Positions 54,309 through 61,977 are shown, numbered from the stretch's first letter. The stretch: DNA of 64,000 nt from an uncultured Aquimarina sp. (GCA_947498935.1 CANMMM010000004.1:186001-250000), one strand, 5' to 3'. Notes: a model not told the origin generated them from the sequence alone. Program-made: numbers and translations.

Positions 54309-54316
54309 TATATTTG
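54309..54316 (+). promoter_or_regulatory. -7 box of the OlsF-like gene
   Basis: TATATTTG, 22 nt before the ATG at 54339. No clear -33 element. Confidence 0.45.
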
Positions 54317-54338
54317 TAGTTAGCACAAAATGTAACGA

Positions 54339-56159
54339 ATGGCGGTAATTACCTCTAAACAAATAGCCAAAGGGCTTCAATTAGACAAGCTTGGCTTTAT
54401 TGGTAACTTTGTAGGTTGGATAATTCTCAAAGTAACACGATTATCCAAAGTAAATCGACAATATGCTAGTATTAGTCATCATAGCGGCCTTACATTTTTA
54501 GAAGAAGCTTTAAAAATGTATGGGGTTTCGTATGAGATTCCTCCAGAAGACTTGAAACGATTGCCTAAAACAGGTGCTTTCATCACCATTTCTAATCATC
54601 CTCTAGGAGGTTTAGATGGCATTTTATTGCTCAAACTCTTATTGGAGCATCGTACGGATTATAAGATCATAGCCAATTTTTTATTGCATAATTTTACACC
54701 ACTAAAGGAATATATCATGCCTGTCAATCCATTCGAGGATCGAAAAGAGGCTAAATCAAGTCATACAGGGATCAGGCAATCCATACAGCACCTTAAGGAT
54801 GGAATGCCATTAGGGATTTTTCCAGCAGGAGAAGTATCGACTAAAAAAGAAGGTAAATATTATGTAGACAAACCATGGGAACCAAGTGCGATGCGATTGA
54901 TACAGAAAGCTAAAGTTCCCGTCATTCCTATTTATTTTCATGCTAGGAACAGTAGATTATTCTATCAATTGGCATCGATACATGATCTATTACGTACGGC
55001 TAAGTTGCCTAGTGAATTGTCTTCGCAAGAAAATCGAGTGATCAAGGTTCGGATAGGAAAACCTATTTCGATACAAGACCAAGAAGAGTATAAAAACATT
55101 GATGCTTTTACACAGTTCTTGCGCAAGAAAACCTATATGCTGGCCAATCCCTATGAGAAAAAACGATTGATAGAAAGCCTGCCACAAAATTTAAAAATCT
55201 CTAAATTGCCCAAACAAATAGCTTTAGAAGGTAGTATCAACGCTATAGAATCTGAGTTAGAATACTGTAGATCGCATAATAAGCGATTACTGATCAGTAA
55301 GAATTACGAAGTATTCTTGGCCAAAAAAGAGCATATTCCGCATGTATTACATGAGATAGGTAGGCTACGAGAAATCACCTTTAGAGAAATTGGTGAAGGC
55401 ACCAATCAATCCATTGATCTAGATCCCTTCGATACCTATTACCACCATATGTTTTTATGGGATACCAAAGCAAAAAAACTAGCAGGTGCATATAGAATGG
55501 GGATTGGTACAGAGATTTTTGCCAATTATGGAATCGATGGGTTTTATCTACAAGACCTATTCCGATTTGAGCCCGAATTGTATCCTATGATGAGTCAATC
55601 CATAGAAATGGGACGCGCTTTTATCATCAAAGAATACCAGCAACGACCCATGCCATTGTTTTTATTATGGAAAGGGATTGTACACTGCACACTGCGTTTT
55701 CCAGAAAATAAATACCTGATTGGCGGAGTGAGTATCAGTAATAAGTTCAGTAATTTTTCGAAATCACTGATGATAGAATTCATGAAATCTCATTATTACG
55801 ATCCCTATGTAGCTCAGTATGTACGTCCTAAAAAAGAGTTTAAGGTCAAGCTCAAAGATGCAGACAAAGATTTTGTATTCGATGCTAGTAGGAGCGATCT
55901 TAATAAATTCGATAAAATCATAGACGAAATCGAGCCTGGAAGCTTGCGAATACCAGTATTGATCAAGAAGTATATCAAGCAAAACGCCAAGGTAGTAGCC
56001 TTTAACGTAGATCCGTTGTTTAATAATGCGGTTGATGGATTGATGTATATACGTATAGCAGATCTGCCAGAAAGCACTGTAAAACCAGTGATGGAAGAAT
56101 TTCAGGCAGAGTTAGAGCGTACCTATTTTAAGAGTGCAGATTCCACTACTACTTTATAG
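54339..56159 (+). CDS. olsF: Bifunctional acyltransferase, OlsF-like (aminolipid synthesis)
   Basis: 606 aa, two-domain fusion. N-terminal PlsC-like O-acyltransferase (about 50-270) with NHPLGGLDG (His87, Asp93, the HxxxxD-type catalytic pair), then FPAGEVS and VPVIPIYFHARNS. C-terminal GNAT-type N-acyltransferase (about 300-500: EYCRSHNKRLLISKNYEVFLA, LREITFREIGEGTNQSIDLDPFDTYYHHMFLWD, YRMGIG, EMGRAFI). The order (O-acyl then N-acyl) is that of OlsF, which makes ornithine lipids in flavobacteria, from ornithine or a related amino acid; glycine is also possible. Membrane-associated. Family clear; the amino acid is not. Confidence 0.85.
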   Translation: MAVITSKQIAKGLQLDKLGFIGNFVGWIILKVTRLSKVNRQYASISHHSGLTFLEEALKMYGVSYEIPPEDLKRLPKTGAFITISNHPLGGLDGILLLKLLLEHRTDYKIIANFLLHNFTPLKEYIMPVNPFEDRKEAKSSHTGIRQSIQHLKDGMPLGIFPAGEVSTKKEGKYYVDKPWEPSAMRLIQKAKVPVIPIYFHARNSRLFYQLASIHDLLRTAKLPSELSSQENRVIKVRIGKPISIQDQEEYKNIDAFTQFLRKKTYMLANPYEKKRLIESLPQNLKISKLPKQIALEGSINAIESELEYCRSHNKRLLISKNYEVFLAKKEHIPHVLHEIGRLREITFREIGEGTNQSIDLDPFDTYYHHMFLWDTKAKKLAGAYRMGIGTEIFANYGIDGFYLQDLFRFEPELYPMMSQSIEMGRAFIIKEYQQRPMPLFLLWKGIVHCTLRFPENKYLIGGVSISNKFSNFSKSLMIEFMKSHYYDPYVAQYVRPKKEFKVKLKDADKDFVFDASRSDLNKFDKIIDEIEPGSLRIPVLIKKYIKQNAKVVAFNVDPLFNNAVDGLMYIRIADLPESTVKPVMEEFQAELERTYFKSADSTTTL

Positions 56160-56166
56160 ATAATTA

Positions 56167-56253
56167 GGGCGTTCCCCAAGGGTCGGGCTATCCGCTATAT
56201 CTTTTGGCAGCACTAAGGTGCTACCAAAAGGATGCCGCTGCTATCCCTAACGC
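56167..56253 (+). repeat. Intergenic repeat family 1, copy 6 (subtype B)
   Basis: 87 bp from GGGCGTTCCCC to CCCTAACGC. The centre is a hairpin, CTTTTGGCAGCAC / GTGCTACCAAAAG, with one bulge. It starts 7 bp after the OlsF stop and is in the sense direction, so it lies in that gene's 3' UTR. Confidence 0.88.
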
Positions 56254-56359
56254 GAGTTGATATATCCGAAGTCGTTTAAAATTTGATAAACGTTCATGTC
56301 GATTGACAGTTGAAACCAAAATTTAATTAATTTTTCATTGTTATTTTTAACCTAGAAAC

Positions 56360-56397
56360 TTTCTTAATTAAGAAAATTGTCCATTTCTTAATTAAGG
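56360..56397. promoter_or_regulatory. Tandem palindromes upstream of the Fic remnant
   Basis: TTTCTTAATTAAGAAA (56360-56375) is a perfect 16-bp palindrome; TTTCTTAATTAAGG (56384-56397) repeats its core 24 bp away. This arrangement fits a cooperative operator. Confidence 0.45.
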
Positions 56398-56430
56398 AGG
56401 TGTTTAATTTAACTTAGGATATATTTTGTA

Positions 56431-56541
56431 ATGAAAACATTTAAAGCAGGGAAATATATAAGTCAAGGAACTTACAAAAGCTTTCAGCCGAATAAGATAC
56501 ATCAAGAATGGAAAATTGATGAAATGGAATTGTTTAAATAA
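56431..56541 (+). pseudogene. Orphan N-terminal segment of a Fic/DOC family protein
   Basis: 36 aa ORF, MKTFKAGKYISQGTYKSFQP...KIDEMELFK then stop. It matches the start of Bacteroidetes Fic proteins (MKTFKAGxYxxQGYYKSFQPxxI, then WxIDDMEI). The Fic domain itself (HPFxEGNGR) is absent from the following DNA. It has its own terminator and upstream palindromes, so it may still be expressed; it is either a decayed gene or an expressed short fragment. Confidence 0.6.
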
Positions 56542-56543
56542 AT

Positions 56544-56573
56544 AAGATCGTTAAAGTATCCTCTAACGATCTT
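56544..56573 (+). terminator. Terminator after the Fic remnant
   Basis: AAGATCGTTA (56544-56553) pairs with TAACGATCTT (56564-56573), followed by GTTATT. It lies 3 nt after the remnant's stop. Confidence 0.6.
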
Positions 56574-56596
56574 GTTATTGGTGGAAAATCTTTGTG

Positions 56597-57019
56597 TTAT
56601 AAAGCTTTTAAGACTGTATTGTCTACAAAGTTTTTACAATACTCCTTGATTTGATTTCTAGTCTTTACGAAGGCTGCATGAATCTCTTCTTCTGTGCCTT
56701 CTACCTTTGATGGGTCAAAGAAATTAAAATGTAGTTTTTCAGCCTTTCCAGGGAAAAAAGGACAGCGCTCCTTGGCATTATCGCATACCGTCAGGATATA
56801 ATCGAATTCAATAGCCGTATATTCTTCTAAGTTATTAGAAGTGTGTGTAGAGATGTCTATGTTGTCTTCTTTCATAATCGAAATAGCTCTTGGGTTTACA
56901 CCATGTGTTTCTACCCCTGCGCTATAGACAGTAGCTTGCTCTTGGGCAAAATGTTTTAAGTATCCCTCTGCCATTTGGCTTCTACAGGAGTTTCCTGTAC
57001 ATAATACTAGAATATTCAT
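56597..57019 (-). CDS. arsC: Arsenate reductase, low-molecular-weight phosphatase type
   Basis: 140 aa. The catalytic CTGNSCRSQMAEGYLK (nucleophile Cys of the P-loop near the N-terminus) defines the LMW-PTP/ArsC family; VCDNAKERCPFFPG provides further Cys residues for the thiol relay typical of thioredoxin-linked ArsC. It reduces arsenate to arsenite in the cytoplasm. Its neighbours on the same strand are a DUF6428 protein and an ArsR-type repressor, which supports the arsenic role, although no efflux pump is present. Confidence 0.9.
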   Translation of the reverse strand: MNILVLCTGNSCRSQMAEGYLKHFAQEQATVYSAGVETHGVNPRAISIMKEDNIDISTHTSNNLEEYTAIEFDYILTVCDNAKERCPFFPGKAEKLHFNFFDPSKVEGTEEEIHAAFVKTRNQIKEYCKNFVDNTVLKAL

Positions 57020-57063
57020 GTTTTTATGATAAGTTTTATGGTTGTTGTATGTAATCTAAAATT

Positions 57064-57170
57064 GAAGTGATTTAAACATTTTTGATTTCAGCGAAAAACT
57101 AAGATTTTGTGATCAAATACAGCGATTTTTTAGTTGCATAGCAGCGCTACGGAACTCAAAAATTACAAAA
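57064..57170 (+). repeat. Intergenic repeat family 2, copy C
   Basis: About 105 bp starting GAAGTGATTTAAAC and ending GCGCTACGGAACTCAAAA. It shares long stretches with copies A and B (GATTTCAGCGAAAAAC, AAGATTTTG, GATCAAATACAGCGATTTTTT). It interrupts the ars genes between DUF6428 and arsC, on the strand opposite to them. Confidence 0.8.
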
Positions 57171-57242
57171 TTTGAGTGTAAAAGATCGTTTTTATAGCAA
57201 ATTGAAAAAAGTTTAAACCATTTTACTATAAGAAATCGTTGT

Positions 57243-57725
57243 TTAGCAGCATCCGCTATTCGGAGCGCATGTAGCGTTTTGCATGTTTGGTTCAGGAATG
57301 CCACAAGCATCCTTTGCCTTGCAGTCAGTAGGTTGTACCGTTAGTTTGATTAATAGCACACCTTCTTTAAGTTCGTAATCAGCAATATGCAATTGTGCAG
57401 TATGGAACATAGCATTGCTGTATTCGATCTTTACAATAGCATCGAGTTCATACGCTTTCATTTTGCCTACTTTTTTTAGGATGCTCAATGCTTTGTACAC
57501 ACTCATATATGCCGCTTTACCTACCTCAGAAGGACTTTCCCATAATTGTATGATGGTTTCCTTCCAAGCATCTGCTGTACCACCACAATCCACAGCATCT
57601 ACCGTTAGGTGTTTGACTTCTGTGATATGGTAATTCGTACCTACTAGCATATTAGGGGCATACTCAAACGCCAATGATTTTCCTTGGTGTGCCGTGAGTA
57701 AGGTGATAAAATCTGATGTAGTCAT
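57243..57725 (-). CDS. DUF6428 family protein of arsenic cluster
   Basis: 160 aa. A conserved small cytoplasmic protein seen beside arsR in Bacteroidetes. Patterns: LTAHQGKSLAFEYAPNMLVGTNYHITEVKHLTVDAVDCGG in the N-terminal half, then QLWESPSEVGKAAYMSVYKALSILKKVG. The C-terminus is Cys-rich (KDACGIPEPNMQNATCAPNSGCC), suited to binding a thiophilic metalloid. It lies 18 nt after arsR. Role in arsenic handling is inferred from context. Confidence 0.75.
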   Translation of the reverse strand: MTTSDFITLLTAHQGKSLAFEYAPNMLVGTNYHITEVKHLTVDAVDCGGTADAWKETIIQLWESPSEVGKAAYMSVYKALSILKKVGKMKAYELDAIVKIEYSNAMFHTAQLHIADYELKEGVLLIKLTVQPTDCKAKDACGIPEPNMQNATCAPNSGCC

Positions 57726-57743
57726 GCGTATTCTATTTTGAGT

Positions 57744-58067
57744 TTAACAACAGTTTTGTTTCGTGGTATTAAAAAATGAATTAAGAATGGTTTGTAATGC
57801 ATTCCATTTAGTCACATCGATACAGTAGCACATGCGCTTTCCTTCGATCTCCCCTTTGAGTAATCCGATGCGCTTTAACTCCTTTAGATGCTGAGAAATG
57901 GTAGCTTGTGCTAGCCCAATTTCTGCTACTAAGTCATTACAAATACAAGAATCTTGATGACTAATATATTCCAAAATAGCGATACGCGCAGGATGCCCTA
58001 AGACTTTAAATACTTGTGCCAATTCATTCTGTCGCGTAGAAAATATATCAGTTTTGGTAACTCCCAT
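57744..58067 (-). CDS. arsR: ArsR/SmtB family arsenic-responsive repressor
   Basis: 107 aa from ATG 58067 (MGVTKTDIFSTRQNELAQVFK). A start at 58088 would place the operator palindrome inside the gene. Winged helix-turn-helix: VFKVLGHPARIAILEYISHQDSCICNDLVAEIGLAQATISQHLKELKRIGLLKGEIEGKR. The SCICNDL sequence before the recognition helix matches the ELCVCDL-type As(III) site; a CC pair ends the protein. Arsenite binding releases it from DNA and derepresses the cluster. A matching operator overlaps the promoter region. Confidence 0.94.
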   Translation of the reverse strand: MGVTKTDIFSTRQNELAQVFKVLGHPARIAILEYISHQDSCICNDLVAEIGLAQATISQHLKELKRIGLLKGEIEGKRMCYCIDVTKWNALQTILNSFFNTTKQNCC

Positions 58068-58080
58068 TCTTATATTGTTA

Positions 58081-58098
58081 TATCGCAATATTACGATA
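58081..58098. promoter_or_regulatory. Probable ArsR operator
   Basis: TATCGCAATATTACGATA: arms TATCG and CGATA flank AATATT. It sits 14-31 bp upstream of the arsR ATG, as expected for autorepression. Confidence 0.65.
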
Positions 58099-58211
58099 AT
58101 AAAATGAATTCTAAAAATAATGAGTTATTTTAAGATGAAGAAGTTTTACAAAGATCGATTTTATAGCCAATTATAAAAAGTTTCAATCACTTTGATCTAT
58201 GTGTATAAGAA

Positions 58212-58250
58212 ACACAGCGCTACCCTATTCTTGATACGGTAGCGCTGTGT
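58212..58250 (-). terminator. Hairpin downstream of the TM2 gene
   Basis: ACACAGCGCTACC (58212-58224) and GGTAGCGCTGTGT (58238-58250) form a 13-bp stem. Read on the minus strand it is followed by a T-rich tail, so it probably ends the TM2 transcript (30 nt after its stop). Confidence 0.6.
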
Positions 58251-58279
58251 GTAGAAGTTGTTGGGTAATTATAGAAGGC

Positions 58280-58642
58280 TTAGAACCAAGGCTTCTTTCC
58301 TACCTGATACGTTTGATAAAACTCCTCGTCTGATTTCGTTAGGTAGATAATACCTTCAATGAGTGCGATGATACCACCGATACCACATAAGAGTGATAAA
58401 AGAATTTGTAATATCCCTTCTTTGTTATAGCCTAGTATAAATTTGTGCACCCCAAATGGTCCTAGTAGAATAGCTAAGATTCCAGCAAGTACCTTTTTGT
58501 TTTCTTGGCTTCCACCCAATACATCTTTTGCACCATCTACAAAATCATTGGCAGCTTCTTTAGCATCTCCTGCTAGATCATTAATTGTTTCTTTTGCCTC
58601 TTTTTTAAAGTCGTCTCCTAGATTGTTTTTTTCTTGGCTCAT
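58280..58642 (-). CDS. TM2 domain protein
   Basis: 120 aa from ATG 58642 (MSQEKNNLGDD); longer readings into the upstream region lack family similarity. N-terminal charged helix (about 10-50, KKEAKETINDLAGDAKEAANDFVDG), then a TM2 domain: two membrane helices joined by a DxF-like turn (VLAGILAILLGPFGVHKFILGYNKEGILQILLSL, CGIGGIIALIEGIIYLT). Function of bacterial TM2 proteins is unknown. A hairpin terminator follows. A related small membrane protein gene is divergent. Confidence 0.85.
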   Translation of the reverse strand: MSQEKNNLGDDFKKEAKETINDLAGDAKEAANDFVDGAKDVLGGSQENKKVLAGILAILLGPFGVHKFILGYNKEGILQILLSLLCGIGGIIALIEGIIYLTKSDEEFYQTYQVGKKPWF

Positions 58643-59061
58643 AATTAGGTTTATATTGAACTCATCTTGACTTTTTCTTTTCCCTAAAAAATGCCTGAAA
58701 TTCACCTGTATTTCGTTACTTTTTTATACATAGCGCTGCTATGAATTCCAAAAAGTAAAGATGAGTTCATTGTTAGTTGCTTTAAAGTTACAAAAAAACA
58801 AACTGTTTTTTTATCCTAGTAAAATTCCTACCACTAAAAGAGGCGTACACTTTTAGCAATTTGCTAAAAAACGGATCAAATACGTCCTGATTTTATAATT
58901 TTTGAGTACTGGAATATATAATGTCATGAATTCTTCATTTTTTGCCTTAATGAAAAAATAAAGGCAAGATGCATTCTAAAATAAAAACATATTTTAGGGG
59001 TAACATTTTGGCTAAAAATGGCACTTATAGATAAGACGATAAACCATTAAACTAATAAACA
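58643..59061. other. Intergenic region between divergent TM2 and DUF805 genes
   Basis: About 420 bp. Contains a degenerate member of repeat family 2 near 58690-58762 (ATAGCGCTGCTATGAATTCCAAAAA) and the 14-mer GGGGTAACATTTTG at 58997-59010, also found at 18062. No gene. Confidence 0.4.
58690..58762 (+). repeat. Degenerate copy of repeat family 2 (copy E)
   Basis: ACATAGCGCTGCTATGAATTCC followed by AAAAAGTAAAG aligns with the CATAGCAGCGCTACGGAACTCAAAAA end of copies A-C, with CGTTACTTTTTTATAC as the complementary left part. Confidence 0.45.
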
Positions 59062-59448
59062 ATGAATTGGTATTTAAAAGTGATACGAGATAATTATGCA
59101 AATTTCGAAGGCCGAGCTAGACGCAAAGAGTATTGGATGTATACATTGGTGAATTCATTACTCTCTCTAGGGCTTTATGCATTGGCGATTATTGGTGCTA
59201 TATCAGAAATAGAAGTATTGATGATTATAGGATTTATTTTATTGATAGGATATACATTAGCGACATTTGTTCCAAGTCTAGCACTTATAGTAAGAAGAAT
59301 GCATGATATCGGAAAAAGTGGTTGGATGCTATTTGTATCCTTTATTCCTTTTATAGGATCGATATGGATGTTGGTCTTATTGGTTACAGAGGGCGATCAT
59401 GGCGAAAATGTATATGGTGAAGACCCTAAGTCTACAGAAGAATTTTAA
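59062..59448 (+). CDS. DUF805 membrane protein
   Basis: 128 aa. The DUF805 start MNWYLKVIRDNYANFEGRARRKEYWMY is diagnostic; three to four membrane helices follow (LLSLGLYALAIIGAI, IGFILLIGYTLATF, MLFVSFIPFIGSIWMLVLLV) with the conserved RRMHDIGKSGW. Inner-membrane protein of unknown function. It is followed by a very strong terminator that also serves the convergent gene. Confidence 0.93.
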   Translation: MNWYLKVIRDNYANFEGRARRKEYWMYTLVNSLLSLGLYALAIIGAISEIEVLMIIGFILLIGYTLATFVPSLALIVRRMHDIGKSGWMLFVSFIPFIGSIWMLVLLVTEGDHGENVYGEDPKSTEEF

Positions 59449-59488
59449 ATGATATTCGGCAGGCGCAATATCCTATTTATAGGATTCG

Positions 59489-59545
59489 ATGGCTTACAAC
59501 CTAAAAAAGACCGCACTTAGCGGTCTTTTTTAGGTTGTAAGCCAT
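59489..59545. terminator. Long perfect hairpin, bidirectional terminator
   Basis: A 26-bp perfect stem (59489-59514 with 59520-59545) around a five-base loop ACTTA, T-rich on both sides. Its right arm contains the last codons of the convergent HD gene, as at 47755. Confidence 0.88.
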
Positions 59546-60146
59546 GCGATTTCTCGATGCAAGTTTTCTTTGGCCTGTGTTTCGAAGTTGTTAAAGAAAG
59601 GAGTGGTTTTAAAAATTTGTGGCATTGCTATAAAATGTTGGAGTATTTTTATTCTTCCTTTCTTGTACATCCAATCTGGGTAATACTGGTATTCTTTTCG
59701 GACATTCGTATAGTAATTTTTATACGCATCCCATGTGCTTCCTAAAATACAAAGGTCTGCATCTGTAAAATAATTGATCGTCTCATTATTCGTTACTTGA
59801 TGCCCTTTTGTAGCTAGTATCATTTGGTGGCATACGTCAATTCGATCACTAGTGATATGCAGCGTAGCTAGTATATCAGCACATGTTTCTGCACTTTTCT
59901 CTTCGTTTTTTTTTTGAGAGGATTATAGATATAATCATGATAAAAAAGTGCAAATAGCACGATGTCCCAATCATCAATCTCAGCTTTTACATTGCATAAA
60001 TGCTCATAACAATGTGCTAGATGTGCCAATGTGTGGTAGTGTCTATCCTTTTTGCTGTATTGACGCGCGATATCTTCCCACAATACATTGCTATGATCGG
60101 TGGTTGTATACTGCGCTAAGAGGTCTGTAAAAATTTCTTTTAGCAA
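59530..60146 (-). pseudogene. HD-superfamily phosphohydrolase, interrupted by a frameshift at an A10 run
   Basis: Two ORFs (60146-59868 and 59823-59530) together give one YedJ-like predicted metal-dependent HD hydrolase of about 205 aa. First part: WEDIARQYSKKDRHYHTLAHLAHC and LFALFYHDYIYNP (His and HD metal ligands). Second part: MILATKGH, FTDADLCILGSTWDAYKNYY, VRKEYQYYPDWMYKKGR, ENLHREIAW. The frame changes at ten A's on the coding strand (T10 at about 59906-59915). Adding one A gives KKKNEEKSAETCADILATL, matching the family's NExxSA stretch. Disruption may be real, slippery or an assembly error. Its start overlaps the dehydrogenase end by 7 bp. Confidence 0.82.
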
Positions 60147-61081
60147 AACTGCTTTTTTATTTTAGAAACAATCGTTTGCGCTAGTCTTTCCTTAGATTCA
60201 CGTGTCCAGCCAGCAATGTGCGGACTTAGAATTACATTATCCATAGCTAGCAATTCCTGCAAAGGTTTTGGCATTTTATCAGGGTTGGTAAATAAGTTCT
60301 CGAAAGAAGCTTTTTCATATTCTAATACGTCTAATCCTGCACCTAATATTTTTTTAGCGTGTAAGGCAGCTACTAAATCTTCTGTCACGACACTTTTTCC
60401 TCTGGCGGTATTGAGTAACCAAAATGGTTTATGAAAGCGATTGATAAACGCTGTGTCAATCATTTTGTGCGTAAGAGGAGTCCATGGTGTGTGCAAGCTT
60501 AAAATGTCAGTTTTTTCAAAGAGTTCCTCTAAGGATACCTGAGTAGCATCGCTATTTTCTACATCTTCTCGGATGTCATAGCAGATGACCTCTACATCAA
60601 ATCCTCTGAGTTTTCTGGCAAAAGCCCTTCCCATATTTCCATATCCGATAATACCTACCGTCTTTAGGTCTACTTCATGCCCTCGGTTTTCTTCGCGTAG
60701 CCAAGTGCCATTACGTACTTGCTGATCCGCACTATTCATTTTGTTAAACAATGATAATAGCATCCCCAAAGCATGTTCTCCCACAGCGTTTCGATTCCCT
60801 TCGGGGGCAGCAAACATATGAATCCCTTTTTGGGCAGCATGTGCGGTGTCTATATTTTCTAAACCAGCTCCCACACGTGCAATAAATTTTAAATTCGTAG
60901 CCTTGTCTATAAATGAAGCGTCAATGCTAAAACGGCTTCTTATCACGATACCGTCATAATCTGCAATACTAGTTTCGATGGTTTCTTTGCTAGTTGTGTA
61001 CGCTTCGTGGTTGGTGAAACCTAATTCATTGAGTTCTTCTATTAATAATGGGTGGTTGTGGTCTAGATGTAATATATTCAT
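60140..61081 (-). CDS. D-2-hydroxyacid dehydrogenase (phosphoglycerate-dehydrogenase-like)
   Basis: 313 aa. NAD-binding domain with GIIGYGNMGRAFARKLRGF (GxGxxG, about 144-162) and catalytic residues: Arg in LLNTARGKSVV (about 225-235), Glu in GLDVLEYE, His in LSPHIAGWTRES. Substrate-binding part: IARVGAGLENIDTAHAAQKGI and NRNAVGEHALGML. The family includes 3-phosphoglycerate dehydrogenase (serine synthesis), but the C-terminal ACT domain is missing and the length suits a short SerA-like or a general 2-hydroxyacid dehydrogenase. Starts 7 bp inside the HD gene. Confidence 0.9.
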   Translation of the reverse strand: MNILHLDHNHPLLIEELNELGFTNHEAYTTSKETIETSIADYDGIVIRSRFSIDASFIDKATNLKFIARVGAGLENIDTAHAAQKGIHMFAAPEGNRNAVGEHALGMLLSLFNKMNSADQQVRNGTWLREENRGHEVDLKTVGIIGYGNMGRAFARKLRGFDVEVICYDIREDVENSDATQVSLEELFEKTDILSLHTPWTPLTHKMIDTAFINRFHKPFWLLNTARGKSVVTEDLVAALHAKKILGAGLDVLEYEKASFENLFTNPDKMPKPLQELLAMDNVILSPHIAGWTRESKERLAQTIVSKIKKQFC

Positions 61082-61203
61082 TGAAAATGTGATTATATGT
61101 TATTGATAACGATGGCGTAGCACAAATGTGTCATTTTTCTGTATGCATGGTGTATCGCTGTTACGTTATGAGGCAAACTATTTTTTTACTATTATTAGAT
61201 ACG

Positions 61204-61977
61204 TTAAGAGGGGTTGGAGGGTATAAATACTATTTTTATACGTTCGATGATTCCTTGTAAAATGCTAAAGATCGCATCCGAAGAAAAACCACCGATAAGT
61301 GCGAGTACACTTTTGCTAAACAAATTAAATCCACCCGGCTCGGTTTTATAAAATGAAATGATCTCAGAAAAAATAATACCAGCAATAACACCTAAAACGA
61401 TGAGTGCCGTATAATAAATAGAATCCTCAGGAGCCAATGTACCATTTTTTATTGCTGAACTGACATTCTTTAATAAGTAAAATAACACACCTAATCCCGA
61501 AATAGAGGTTAGAAACCCTAGATTGAGCAATAAATTGATGCCATTATTTTCCATAATGCCTTTGTCTAGCGAATCATTGTTTACCTCTGGAGATAAGCCT
61601 GTAATAATGAAGGCTGTTAAAAAAACGAGTGCCAGAATAATTAGGTTTCTGATCAGCGGTAGTTTACTTACTAATGATCTACTACTATCACTTTTGTATA
61701 TTTTCTGAGTGTATTGAATTGATTTAGGAGTAGCAGGTGCTATATTTTTGCACAGTAGATTGTGTGCATTGATTAAATCATCTATAGCAGTACTTTGGAT
61801 AAGTGTATTAATTTCTGTGTTTATAATGATACCATTATAGATGGCGAACGATAACATATGATTAATGTCTTCGGTTAGTTCTTTGACTACGGTAGCGGAT
61901 ATACTACTACCAGTGTCGGTATTATGGGCTGCATCACGTTTTGGGGTAGTTTGGTGGATCGACGTTTGTTGCATCAT
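61204..61977 (-). CDS. Hypothetical membrane protein
   Basis: 257 aa. Cytoplasmic N-terminal third (ATVVKELTEDINHMLSFAIYNGIIINTEINTLIQS) with a helical look, then about four membrane helices (LIILALVFLTAFIITGL; LLLNLGFLTSISGLGVLFYLL; YYTALIVLGVIAGIIFSEIIS; SVLALIGGFSSDAIFSILQGI). No family recognised. Monocistronic. The upstream 440 bp hold no other gene. Confidence 0.6.
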   Translation of the reverse strand: MMQQTSIHQTTPKRDAAHNTDTGSSISATVVKELTEDINHMLSFAIYNGIIINTEINTLIQSTAIDDLINAHNLLCKNIAPATPKSIQYTQKIYKSDSSRSLVSKLPLIRNLIILALVFLTAFIITGLSPEVNNDSLDKGIMENNGINLLLNLGFLTSISGLGVLFYLLKNVSSAIKNGTLAPEDSIYYTALIVLGVIAGIIFSEIISFYKTEPGGFNLFSKSVLALIGGFSSDAIFSILQGIIERIKIVFIPSNPS

